15,478 bases of DNA from Candidatus Omnitrophica bacterium UBA1562 (GTDB taxonomy: Bacteria > Omnitrophota > Gorgyraeia > Gygaellales > Profunditerraquicolaceae). Location of the stretch: assembly GCA_002322525.1 (NCBI GenBank), contig DCOU01000155.1, positions 1 through 15,478 of the forward strand, read 5' to 3'. The notes under the pieces are model-generated. The model worked only from the letters and a program-made list of their open reading frames with translations. It was not told where the DNA came from and did no database searches. Both the position numbers and the translations under genes were made by a program. Within the stretch, counting starts at the first letter, position 1. Every line of letters begins with the position of its first letter. Of this stretch, positions 1 to 6,711 are shown piece by piece.

Positions 1-447
1 CAAGGTTTGCAGAATTTAATCAGCAAAGTTGTTATCCCCACAGAACAGGTTTCTGAGATCCGCTCAGGTAAAAAGAAGATATCACAAAGAAAATTCTTTC
101 CGGGGTACCTCCTTTTAGAGATGGAATTAAGCGAAGAAACATATCTTCAGATTAAGACCACTCCGGGTGTAACCGGGTTTATCGGCCCGGGCAAAAAACC
201 CATGCCACTTTCGCAAACCGAAGTAGATAACATCTTGAAAAAGACGCAAGATACCCAGGTTAAACCAAGCCCTAAGATTGTTTTCGAAAAAGGCGAACAG
301 GTCAGGGTTAATGATGGGCCGTTTTTGAATTTTAATGGCACTATTGAAGAAATTCATCCGGAAAGAGGAAAACTTAAGGTCAGCGTCTCAATTTTTGGCA
401 GGGCAACGCCAGTTGAATTAGAATATTGGCAGGTGGAAAAAATATAA
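1..447 (+). CDS. nusG: Transcription termination/antitermination factor NusG (5' end outside window)
   Basis: NusG binds the RNA polymerase clamp, supports processive elongation, and links polymerase to Rho or to the ribosome through S10. The reading frame is open from base 1, so the first codons lie upstream; 148 residues are visible against about 180 for the family. The visible part has the end of the NGN domain, with the PTE and FPGYLLLEME motifs and a TPGVTGFIG segment. A C-terminal KOW domain follows (KGEQVRVNDGPF through FGRATPVELEYWQVE). The TTG at base 7 is an internal Leu codon, not a start. The stop is TAA at 445–447, and a cloverleaf-type repeat begins at the next base. Its position directly before rplK is the classical secE–nusG–rplK order. 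Confidence 0.97.
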   Translation, partial: QGLQNLISKVVIPTEQVSEIRSGKKKISQRKFFPGYLLLEMELSEETYLQIKTTPGVTGFIGPGKKPMPLSQTEVDNILKKTQDTQVKPSPKIVFEKGEQVRVNDGPFLNFNGTIEEIHPERGKLKVSVSIFGRATPVELEYWQVEKI

Positions 448-701
448 GTGAGGCCCAAACTTATGGAGCGATAGCGAACATAAGTTTGTTGGCCGAACTT
501 ATTCCGACGAATGTGTAAAAATTTTATTCTAAAATTTTTACACAGTATATGAATCGGAATGAAACAAAGCAGTATATCCCTCGCCTAAGCACTTGTAAAT
601 TTCTTACGAAATTTACTGCGTAGGCTTCGGGATAAATTCGCGCAAATAACTTATGTCGGAGCAGAATAAAACATCTACTCCATAAGTTATGCGCTCATTT
701 A
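448..701 (+). repeat. Cloverleaf-type intergenic element, copy 1 (longest, extra arm)
   Basis: This fills the whole nusG–rplK gap. Foot P1 pairs GTGA 448–451 with TCAT 695–698; here the helix can extend through the nusG stop, TAA 445–447 against TTA 699–701. Arm P2 is GGCC 452–455/GGCC 491–494 topped by CAAACTTATG 456–465/CATAAGTTTG 479–488. P3 starts with GAACTTAT 495–502 against ATAAATTC 632–639, with one C·A mismatch. It encloses two hairpins rather than one: ATTCCGA/TCGGAAT 501–507/554–560 with a perfect 14-bp stem 512–525/531–544, and TATCCC/GGGATA 575–580/629–634 with GTAAATTTC/GAAATTTAC 595–603/608–616. P4 is GCGC 640–643/GCGC 691–694, a two-A bulge, then TAACTTATG/CATAAGTTA. The rplK ATG follows with no Shine-Dalgarno sequence. 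The structure was folded by eye; the function is unknown. Confidence 0.8.
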
Positions 702-1127
702 ATGGCTAAGAAAGTAGTCGCACAGATTAAATTACATGTTCCGGGAGCGCAAGCTAATCCTGCCCCTCCTGTTGGCCCTGCCTTGGGTCAGCACGGTGTA
801 AATATTATGCAGTTCTGTAAACAATTTAATGAGCAAACCAAGGGAAGGGAGGGTTTAATTTTACCTGTAGTTATCAGCGTTCACGATGACCGTTCTTTTA
901 GTTTTATTATTAAAAGCCCGCCATCCTCGGTTCTTATCAAACGCGCAGCAAATCTAGCCAAGGCATCAGGAACCAGCGGTAAAGAAATCATCGGTAAAAT
1001 AACTAAAAAGCAAGTTGAGGAGATTGCAAAACTTAAGGCAAAAGACCTGAATACAACGGATATGAACCAGGCTATTAAAATTATAGAAGGTACAGCCAGG
1101 AGCATGGGTATATCCGTTGAAGAATAA
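702..1127 (+). CDS. rplK: Large ribosomal subunit protein L11
   Basis: L11 (uL11) forms the base of the stalk and binds the GTPase-associated region of 23S rRNA, where elongation factors dock. It has 141 residues, the usual length. The N-terminal domain carries the proline-rich stretch [16 protein letters not shown] at about residues 21–36, the site linked in the family to thiostrepton action. The C-terminal rRNA-binding domain has [13 protein letters not shown] near residues 89–101 and a normal end. The ATG at 702 is chosen because [11 protein letters not shown] is the standard N-terminus. No Shine-Dalgarno sequence precedes it: the bases before it are the 3' foot of the repeat element (TCATTTA). 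Unlike many bacteria, where rplK and rplA nearly touch, 121 bases separate it from rplA. Confidence 0.98.
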   Translation: MAKKVVAQIKLHVPGAQANPAPPVGPALGQHGVNIMQFCKQFNEQTKGREGLILPVVISVHDDRSFSFIIKSPPSSVLIKRAANLAKASGTSGKEIIGKITKKQVEEIAKLKAKDLNTTDMNQAIKIIEGTARSMGISVEE

Positions 1128-1233
1128 ACGCAGCGTTGCGAGTAGGGTCTGTCCCCGAAGGGGACTGACCCACGACAAGTTAAGCATTGTTTGGTAGATG
1201 TGCGAGAAGACTGTCTGACAAGATAAGCGTTGA
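1128..1233 (+). other. Structured spacer rplK–rplA, not of the cloverleaf family
   Basis: It has a strong hairpin at 1145–1171: GGGTC and GTCCCC pair with GGGGAC and GACCC around a GAA loop, with one T·T mismatch. No T-run follows, so it is not a standard terminator. The outer bases AACGC (1127–1131, starting with the last A of the rplK stop) are complementary to GCGTT (1227–1231), giving a foot at the stop codon as in the cloverleaf copies. A 12-nt direct repeat with one difference, GACAAGTTAAGC 1174–1185 and GACAAGATAAGC 1217–1228, lies in the 3' half. The sequence lacks the GTGAGGAC and TTAATTCGC signatures. The function is unknown; a ribosomal-protein or RNase binding site is possible. 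Confidence 0.5.
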
Positions 1234-1235
1234 TT

Positions 1236-1240
1236 GGGAG
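1236..1240 (+). promoter_or_regulatory. Ribosome binding site of rplA
   Basis: GGGAG lies 8 bases before the ATG at 1249. It decides the start in favour of 1249 over an in-frame TTG at 1234, which overlaps this site. It is one of only three convincing Shine-Dalgarno sequences in the window. Confidence 0.65.
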
Positions 1241-1248
1241 AAACGGGA

Positions 1249-1929
1249 ATGGATATACGCAGTAAGCGGTATAGAGAATCCGAAAAAGAAATAGATAGGA
1301 CAAATTCATATTCACCGAAAGATGCTATTTCTGTCTTAAAGAAGTTACGACCTCCTAAGTTTGATGCATCTGTTGATTTGCATTTCAATATCAACGTTGA
1401 TCCTAAGAAATCGGATCAGATGGTGCGCGGTACTGTAGTCCTGCCGCACGGCACTGGTAGAAAAGTGAGAGTAGCTGTTTTTTGCAAAGGAGAAAATGAG
1501 AAGTTGGCAAGAGAAGCCAATGCCGATTATGTAGGCGGCAATGACCTTATAGACAAAGTGGCCGGGGGTTTCCTGGATTTTGATTGTGCTATTGCTACTC
1601 CTGATATGATGAGGGATTTAAGTAAACTGGGAAAGATATTAGGCCCACGCGGGCTTATGCCCAGTCCTAAGACGGGTACAGTAACTAACGACATTGTAAA
1701 GGCAATTGAAGATGTAAGAAAAGGTAAGGTCGAGTTTCGCGTGGATAAGCAGGGCGGCATACATTTATCCGTCGGAAAACTTTCTTTTCCAGAAGATAAA
1801 TTATATGAAAATGCCTCTCGGGTAATTGAGACGGTATTTGAGGCAAAGCCGGCATCGGTTAAAGGAAAATTCATAAAAAGCGTGTTTTTATCATCAACTA
1901 TGAACTGCGGATTAAAACTTTCAATTTAA
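1249..1929 (+). CDS. rplA: Large ribosomal subunit protein L1
   Basis: L1 (uL1) forms the mobile L1 stalk that helps release E-site tRNA. In many bacteria it also represses its own operon by binding the mRNA. The protein has 226 residues with the chosen ATG, close to the family length of about 230. The hallmark GKILGPRGLMPSPKTGTVT is at residues 128–146, and LPHGTGRKVRVAVF is near 65–78. The C-terminal RNA-contact segment reads SSTMNCGLKL. T217 and M218 are present, but the usual Gly-Pro after them is Asn-Cys, which is odd. The stop TAA (1927–1929) runs straight into a shortened repeat element. No mRNA L1 site could be identified by eye. Confidence 0.97.
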   Translation: MDIRSKRYRESEKEIDRTNSYSPKDAISVLKKLRPPKFDASVDLHFNINVDPKKSDQMVRGTVVLPHGTGRKVRVAVFCKGENEKLAREANADYVGGNDLIDKVAGGFLDFDCAIATPDMMRDLSKLGKILGPRGLMPSPKTGTVTNDIVKAIEDVRKGKVEFRVDKQGGIHLSVGKLSFPEDKLYENASRVIETVFEAKPASVKGKFIKSVFLSSTMNCGLKLSI

Positions 1930-2011
1930 GTAAGGACACCCCGCCTACGGTGGGGGTAATTCGCCCAAACAACTTACGTTCACTTCGTTTCGTAAGTTGT
2001 GGGCTCATTAA
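1930..2011 (+). repeat. Cloverleaf-type intergenic element, copy 2 (shortened)
   Basis: It begins GTAAGGACA straight after the rplA stop and ends TCATTAA before the rplJ ATG. One arm is missing. A single hairpin, CCCCGCC 1939–1945 with GGTGGGG 1949–1955, stands where P2 and P3 are in full copies, followed by the conserved TAATTCGC. P4 is complete: GCCC 1963–1966 with GGGC 2001–2004, a two-A bulge, and CAACTTACG/CGTAAGTTG. This P4 nearly matches that of the rpoB–rpoC copy. The foot has an A·C mismatch (GTAA/TCAT). The layout is what a deletion between similar CCC-containing arms would leave. It takes up the place where an L10 leader is often found. Confidence 0.75.
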
Positions 2012-2539
2012 ATGAAAAAACTAGGCTCATTATTTAGGGAAACATTAGAAAACAACATAAAAAAGCAATTAAAAGAATCCGACAGCATTTTTATAATAAG
2101 ATATTCCAAATTATCCAGCCCGGACTTAACAACATTAAGGCAATCGTTAAGAGGCACAAATGCCACTCTTTTTGTGGCAAAGAATAGTATAACCAGGCGT
2201 GCTCTTGCGGATGCCAAACTGGAAGATTTAATTAAGTTCGTGGAAGGGCCTTGCGGTTTGGTGTTCGCTAAAGGAGAAGCTGTTGATGCGACCCGTGCGT
2301 TATACAACTTTTATCGTAAGCATGAGCAATTAAAATTAGAATGTGGTCTTCTTAAAGATAGATTTCTAGATAAAAAGGATATCGAAACATTGGCTTGCCT
2401 TCCAGGCAAAGAAGTTTTAAGAGCCCAGTTTGTAATGACATTAAATTCACCCATATCGGGTTTTGTTCGTGTATTAAAACAGACATTAACGAAGTTTGTT
2501 TATTGTTTAGACCAGATAAAAAATAAGAAAGGAAACTAA
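2012..2539 (+). CDS. rplJ: Large ribosomal subunit protein L10
   Basis: L10 (uL10) anchors the L7/L12 dimers to the L11–rRNA base of the stalk. The protein has 175 residues, slightly longer than the E. coli form. The N-terminal domain shows LRGTNATLFVAKNSITRRAL at about residues 46–65 and FVEGPCGLVFAKGE at about 76–89. The C-terminal helix that carries L7/L12 is represented by ISGFVRVLKQTLTKFVYCLDQIK. The start ATG lies two bases after the TCATT foot of the preceding element, with no Shine-Dalgarno sequence. Together with rplL it forms the stalk gene pair. No L10 autoregulatory leader was recognised. Confidence 0.97.
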   Translation: MKKLGSLFRETLENNIKKQLKESDSIFIIRYSKLSSPDLTTLRQSLRGTNATLFVAKNSITRRALADAKLEDLIKFVEGPCGLVFAKGEAVDATRALYNFYRKHEQLKLECGLLKDRFLDKKDIETLACLPGKEVLRAQFVMTLNSPISGFVRVLKQTLTKFVYCLDQIKNKKGN

Positions 2540-2540
2540 A

Positions 2541-2613
2541 AGAGTGTCAAAGTGTCAATGTGCCAGAGTGTCAAAGAAAAACTTTGATACTTTGATACCT
2601 GATACCTTGATAT
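2541..2613 (+). repeat. Tandem-octamer fold-back repeat, rplJ–rplL
   Basis: Four 8-nt words run in tandem from 2544: GTGTCAAA, GTGTCAAT, GTGCCAGA, GTGTCAAA. After a five-A loop (2577–2581) come four words of roughly the reverse complement: CTTTGATA, CTTTGATA, CCTGATA and CCTTGATAT (2582–2613). The arms pair as a long imperfect RNA hairpin with many G·U pairs; the nine pairs nearest the loop (GTGTCAAAG/CTTTGATAC) are all canonical or wobble. It starts two bases after the rplJ stop. A leader of about 27 nt with a strong Shine-Dalgarno sequence separates it from rplL. No T-run follows, so a terminator is unlikely. Confidence 0.75.
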
Positions 2614-2625
2614 AAACATGTCTAA

Positions 2626-2632
2626 AAGGAGG
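2626..2632 (+). promoter_or_regulatory. Strong ribosome binding site of rplL
   Basis: AAGGAGG ends 8 bases before the rplL ATG. L7/L12 is the only ribosomal protein present in several copies per ribosome, so a strong site here, when neighbouring genes lack one, fits the need for extra translation. Confidence 0.9.
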
Positions 2633-2640
2633 TTCATAAA

Positions 2641-3030
2641 ATGGCTAAGGAGAAATTAGAGGAATTAATTAAATCCATAGAGGGTATGTCTGTCTTAGAA
2701 CTCTCAGATTTAGTCAAAGCCCTTGAGGAGAAATTTGGTGTGCAGGCTAATATGCCTATGATGGCCGCGCAAGCCCCAGGAGGCCAAGCAGGTAGTGCTG
2801 CACCTGCGCAGGAAGAAAAGAGCGCATTTACTGTAGTCTTAACTAGCGCGGGTGCTAATAAAATTGCAGTCATAAAAGAAGTAAGGACAATGATCAGCCT
2901 GGGTTTAAAGGAAGCTAAGGATTTAGTAGACGCAGCTCCTAAACCAATAAAAGAAGGCCTGCCCAAGGAAGAAGCTGAGGAGATGAAGAAGAAACTCGAA
3001 GCTGCCGGCGCCACCGTAGAATTGAAATAA
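2641..3030 (+). CDS. rplL: Large ribosomal subunit protein L7/L12
   Basis: L7/L12 (bL12) forms the flexible stalk that recruits and activates EF-Tu, EF-G and other translational GTPases. At 129 residues it has the usual layout. A helical dimerisation domain covers residues 1–34 ([28 protein letters not shown]). A flexible Ala/Gly/Pro/Gln-rich hinge covers about 39–59, with a methionine-rich start. The globular C-terminal domain covers 61–129 and has [20 protein letters not shown] at 88–107, which carries the factor-binding helix, and the typical [11 protein letters not shown] end. It lies between rplJ and rpoB as usual. Confidence 0.98.
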   Translation: MAKEKLEELIKSIEGMSVLELSDLVKALEEKFGVQANMPMMAAQAPGGQAGSAAPAQEEKSAFTVVLTSAGANKIAVIKEVRTMISLGLKEAKDLVDAAPKPIKEGLPKEEAEEMKKKLEAAGATVELK

Positions 3031-3109
3031 TTCGTTAAAAGCGTTATGCTCGTTTGGCTCGTTATGCTCGTTAAAACGAACTAAACGAACTAAACGGGCT
3101 AAACGGAAG
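3031..3109 (+). repeat. Tandem-nonamer fold-back repeat, rplL–rpoB
   Basis: It fills the gap exactly from the rplL stop to the rpoB ATG. The left arm (3031–3072) repeats a word of about 9 nt close to CGTTATGCT. The right arm (3075–3108) has AACGAACTA twice, then AACGGGCTA and AACGGAAG. The arms are imperfect reverse complements (CGTT against AACG in each unit), giving a long, mismatched hairpin with a very small loop. The GGAAG next to the start is too close to act as a standard Shine-Dalgarno sequence. The design is the same as in the rplJ–rplL and rpsL–rpsG gaps, but the words differ. Confidence 0.7.
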
Positions 3110-6100
3110 ATGATTAAACGTAAAAACTTTGCAAAATTTAAAGAGGTTTACGATTTACCTAATTTTTTAGATATCCAACTTCAGTCTTACTACGAATTTC
3201 TGCAGATGGATGCCTCTCGGCAGGAAAGGAAACATCAGGGTTTACAGGAAATATTTCTGGATATGTTCCCTATCGAGAACCCAAACCGCACAGTAAGATT
3301 GGAGTTTATCAGCTATTCTTTAGGCAAACCTAAATATGATATTGCTGAATCCAAAAGACGGGCATTAACCTATGCCGCACCCCTAAAGGTAAAATTTAGA
3401 TTAATCACACCCAAGGAAATCAAAGAACAGGATGCCTATTTCGGAGAAATACCTTTAATGACCGAAACAGGAACATTCATCATAAACGGAGATGAAAGAG
3501 TAGTAGTAAGTCAACTACAGCGTTCTCCCGGCGTTTCCTTTGAAGAAGAGAGTCACCCCACCGGCAAGAGGATATTTTACGGACGCATTATCCCTTATCG
3601 CGGAGCATGGCTTGAATTTAAATACGATCTATCAGAAACTATACTTGCCTATGTGGATAGGCGCAGAAACTTTCCTGCTACGCAGCTCTTAAGGATACTC
3701 GGTTTTTCTACTGACCAAGAGATTATTTCAGCATTTGGAAAAGAATATCCGGAGTTAGCCAATACCTTTAAAAAAGATTTGACTTCGAACAAAGAAGAGG
3801 CATATTTAGATTTTTACCGTAAGATGCGGCCTACTGAACCTGTGACTAAAGAAGGTGCTGAGGCATTATTTTATAGATTGTTCTTTGACCCTAATAGGTA
3901 TGATTTGGAAAAGGCAGGCAGATTTATCCTCAACAGAAAATTAGGCATGGATGTTTCCCTGGAAAAGAGAATCCTCGATTCAGCTACGGTTATTAAAGTA
4001 ATTGAATATCTGATTAAACTAAAAGCGGGCGAAGGCAAAATCGACGATATAGACCATCTGGGCAATCGCAGGATAAAGACAGTGGGAGAATTAGTGCAGA
4101 ATCAGGTAAGGATAGGCTTCAGCCGCATTGAACGTTCGATAAGAGAACGATTAAGCATATTAGGTGATTTCGATAATATAAGCGTGCACTATTTAATAAA
4201 TTCAAAGCTATTATCCAATCAGATACGCGATTTCTTTACTCGTAGTCAGCTATCCCAGTTTATGGACCAGATAAATCCTCTGGCTGAGATGACCCATAAA
4301 CGCCGCTTGAGCGCTTTAGGCCCCGGCGGATTATCGCGGGAGCGCGCCGGCTTTGAAGTCAGAGACATACATCAGTCGCATTATGGCAGGATATGCCCGA
4401 TTGAGACACCAGAAGGCCCGAATATTGGTTTGATTGCCTCGCTTAGTACTTATGCGCGGGTAAATTTCTTAGGGTTACTCGAAACACCTTATAGAAAGGT
4501 AGAAGACGGGCGGGTTACGCGTAAGATCGAATATTTAACCGCAGATATCGAAGAAGAAAAAATGATTGCGCAGGCGAATGTCCCGATAGATAACGATGGC
4601 TATTTTTTAGAGCGAGAGGTTTCCTGCCGCTATAGAGGCGATTTCCCCAAAGTCGGGCCGAAACAGGTCGAATATATGGATGTATCCCCAAAACAACTTG
4701 TTTCCGTAGCTGCTTCTTTAATTCCTTTCTTAGAACATGATGATGCCAACCGTGCGTTGATGGGCTCAAACATGCAAAGACAAGCTGTGCCATTAATGAT
4801 TAATGAGGCGCCGATCGTAGGAACATTAATGGAGGATAAGGTTGCTTTTGATTCTGGTACGCTAGTCATAGCTGAGGAATCAGGTAAGGTAACAGCTGTT
4901 GATGCTTCATCAATAACTATTGGTAAAAAGACATATCATCTCAACAAATTTTTACGCACGAATGCAAATACCTGCTTAAATCAGAGGCCTTTAGTAAAAT
5001 TAGGCGAGCAGGTCCAAATCGGTGAAGTTATTGCTGATGGTACGAGTACCAAAAATGGTGAGCTCGCCTTAGGCAAGAATTTATTATGCGCTTTTATGCC
5101 CTGGCGGGGATATAATTTTGAAGATGCTATTCTTATCAGTGATAGGGTACTCAAAGAAGATCTCTTTACATCTATACATGTAGAAAAGTTTGAAATCGAA
5201 GCTACCGAAACGCGGCTGGGTAATGAAGAAATAACCCGAGATATACCCAATGTAAGCGAGGAATCTTTAAGGAATTTAGATGAGACAGGTATAATTCGTA
5301 TGGGGGCAGAGGTAATCTCAGGAGATATCCTGGTGGGAAAAGTTACTCCTAGAACTGAGTCTGAGCTTTCTCCCGAAGAGAGGCTCTTACGCGCTATATT
5401 TGGCGAGAAAGCAGGCGATGTGCGCGATACCTCTTTGACTGTTTCACCGGGCGTGGAGGGCGTTGTAATAGACGTGCACGTATTTCAGCGCAAAGAGCGG
5501 GGAAGAAAATCCAAAGAGGATAAAACTAAGGAGCTAGCTAAAATTAGAGAACTAAAGGCTTACTATAAACAAGAGCTCGAATTTGTTCAAAGCGAAAAAA
5601 TAGCGCGGCTGAGTCAGGTTTTAGGCGTGGATAAAAGAAAAATAGAGAAAATGGATTTTAACAATAATGAAGAAGCAAAAATCCTGGCTTCCTCTTTTGA
5701 TGAGCAAATGCAGAAATTATTAGCAGAACAAGAGCAGGAGATTGAAAAGGTCAGGCGGGGCGATGAATTACCCACCGGAATTTTAAAAAGAGTGGTTGTT
5801 TATATTGCCACAAAACGTAAATTATCAGAAGGTGATAAATTGTCGGGTAGGCACGGTAATAAAGGAGTGGTGGCTAGGATTCAGCCTGCTGAAGATATGC
5901 CTTATTTACCCGATGGTACACCAATAGATGTTGTATTAAATCCCCTGGGCGTTCCCTCCCGCATGAACGTAGGTCAGATTTTAGAGACCCATTTAGGTTG
6001 GGCAGCGAAGAGCTTAGGCCTTTATGTTAGCAGCCCTGTTTTCGATGGTGCTACTGAACAAGAAATTAAGGAACTGCTTAAAAAAGCAGGTTTACCTGAA

Positions 6101-6514
6101 GAGGGCAAGATAACTCTTTACGACGGCTTTACGGGTGAACCCTTTGATCAGAAGATAACTGTAGGGTGGATTTATATCATGAAATTAATTCATCTGGTCG
6201 ATGAAAAAATTCATGCCCGTTCTATCGGCCCTTATTCTTTAGTTACTCAGCAGCCCTTAGGCGGTAAGGCACAGTTTGGAGGCCAAAGGTTAGGCGAAAT
6301 GGAGGTTTGGGCTCTAGAGGCTTATGGCGCAGCGTTTAGTTTGCAGGAGATGCTTACCGTTAAAAGTGACGATGTATCGGGCAGAACGCACATATATGAG
6401 GCGATTGTCAAGGGAGAACAAAGATTAACCCATGGCACTCCTGAATCATTTAATGTTTTAATAAAAGAATTACAAGGTTTAGGTTTAGATATTCATCTGG
6501 AGAAGAAAAAATAA
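3110..6514 (+). CDS. rpoB: DNA-directed RNA polymerase subunit beta
   Basis: RpoB forms one pincer of RNA polymerase and part of the catalytic centre. The protein has 1134 residues, a compact form compared with 1342 in E. coli. The rifampicin pocket lies at residues 379–408. D386, H396, R399 and S401 match E. coli D516, H526, R529 and S531, while I388 and A392 replace the E. coli N518 and S522. ETPEGPNIGLIASLSTYARVN follows. The catalytic-region motif GDKLSGRHGNKG is at 908–919, with K910 and K918. A charged, probably coiled-coil insertion at about 791–895 sits where E. coli has its lineage-specific SI2. The C-terminal GGKAQFGGQRLGEMEVWALEAYGAA motif is present. The start has no good Shine-Dalgarno sequence. 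The 197-base gap to rpoC is unusually long for this pair. Confidence 0.98.
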   Translation: MIKRKNFAKFKEVYDLPNFLDIQLQSYYEFLQMDASRQERKHQGLQEIFLDMFPIENPNRTVRLEFISYSLGKPKYDIAESKRRALTYAAPLKVKFRLITPKEIKEQDAYFGEIPLMTETGTFIINGDERVVVSQLQRSPGVSFEEESHPTGKRIFYGRIIPYRGAWLEFKYDLSETILAYVDRRRNFPATQLLRILGFSTDQEIISAFGKEYPELANTFKKDLTSNKEEAYLDFYRKMRPTEPVTKEGAEALFYRLFFDPNRYDLEKAGRFILNRKLGMDVSLEKRILDSATVIKVIEYLIKLKAGEGKIDDIDHLGNRRIKTVGELVQNQVRIGFSRIERSIRERLSILGDFDNISVHYLINSKLLSNQIRDFFTRSQLSQFMDQINPLAEMTHKRRLSALGPGGLSRERAGFEVRDIHQSHYGRICPIETPEGPNIGLIASLSTYARVNFLGLLETPYRKVEDGRVTRKIEYLTADIEEEKMIAQANVPIDNDGYFLEREVSCRYRGDFPKVGPKQVEYMDVSPKQLVSVAASLIPFLEHDDANRALMGSNMQRQAVPLMINEAPIVGTLMEDKVAFDSGTLVIAEESGKVTAVDASSITIGKKTYHLNKFLRTNANTCLNQRPLVKLGEQVQIGEVIADGTSTKNGELALGKNLLCAFMPWRGYNFEDAILISDRVLKEDLFTSIHVEKFEIEATETRLGNEEITRDIPNVSEESLRNLDETGIIRMGAEVISGDILVGKVTPRTESELSPEERLLRAIFGEKAGDVRDTSLTVSPGVEGVVIDVHVFQRKERGRKSKEDKTKELAKIRELKAYYKQELEFVQSEKIARLSQVLGVDKRKIEKMDFNNNEEAKILASSFDEQMQKLLAEQEQEIEKVRRGDELPTGILKRVVVYIATKRKLSEGDKLSGRHGNKGVVARIQPAEDMPYLPDGTPIDVVLNPLGVPSRMNVGQILETHLGWAAKSLGLYVSSPVFDGATEQEIKELLKKAGLPEEGKITLYDGFTGEPFDQKITVGWIYIMKLIHLVDEKIHARSIGPYSLVTQQPLGGKAQFGGQRLGEMEVWALEAYGAAFSLQEMLTVKSDDVSGRTHIYEAIVKGEQRLTHGTPESFNVLIKELQGLGLDIHLEKKK

Positions 6515-6711
6515 GTGAGGACATAAGTTATGGAGCCTTATTTTAAAGGAAATGTAAGCGACATAACTTATCAGTCCGAACTATCCCGACAGCTGCAAGA
6601 AAATTTGCGGCACTTCGTGCCAGAAATTTTCGAAGCGTTTTGCTGTCGGGGTTAATTCGCCCAAACAACTTACGGTCATTTCATTCCGTAAGTTGTGGGC
6701 TCATTAAAATA
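6515..6711 (+). repeat. Cloverleaf-type intergenic element, copy 3
   Basis: This is a full copy filling the rpoB–rpoC gap. The foot pairs GTGA 6515–6518 with TCAT 6701–6704. P2 is GGAC 6519–6522/GTCC 6574–6577 with ATAAGTTATG 6523–6532/CATAACTTAT 6562–6571. P3 is GAACTATCCCGAC 6578–6590 with GTCGGGGTTAATTC 6645–6658, continued by CAGC/GCTG, GAAAATTT/AAATTTTC and GGCAC/GTGCC. P4 is GCCC 6659–6662/GGGC 6697–6700 with a two-A bulge and CAACTTACGG/CCGTAAGTTG. The four helices meet with no unpaired base. It is a mosaic: P2 resembles the rpsG–fusA copy, P3 is identical to the fusA and tuf copies (6570–6660), and P4 resembles the rplA–rplJ copy. Confidence 0.85.

Noticed and set aside
448..701. tRNA gene, because of the cloverleaf shape
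   Set aside because: Arms are far too long, there is no T-loop consensus, anticodon-arm layout or CCA end, and the foot is only about five pairs.
1234..1248. TTG start for L1
   Set aside because: It overlaps the GGGAG site that is well placed for the ATG at 1249.
881..1394. Antisense open reading frames of 140-odd codons over rplK and rplA
   Set aside because: They mirror the codon structure of real genes, have no recognisable domain, and overlap conserved coding sequence fully.
6515..6711. Small group II intron, from the GTGAG start at the gene end
   Set aside because: The 5' end does not match GTGCG well, no domain V hairpin is seen, and the element lies between complete genes and not inside one.
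6640..6711. N-terminal extension of RpoC
   Set aside because: The extra 24 codons lie in the P3 and P4 arms of the repeat, and the protein matches the family from MDEIVQF onward.
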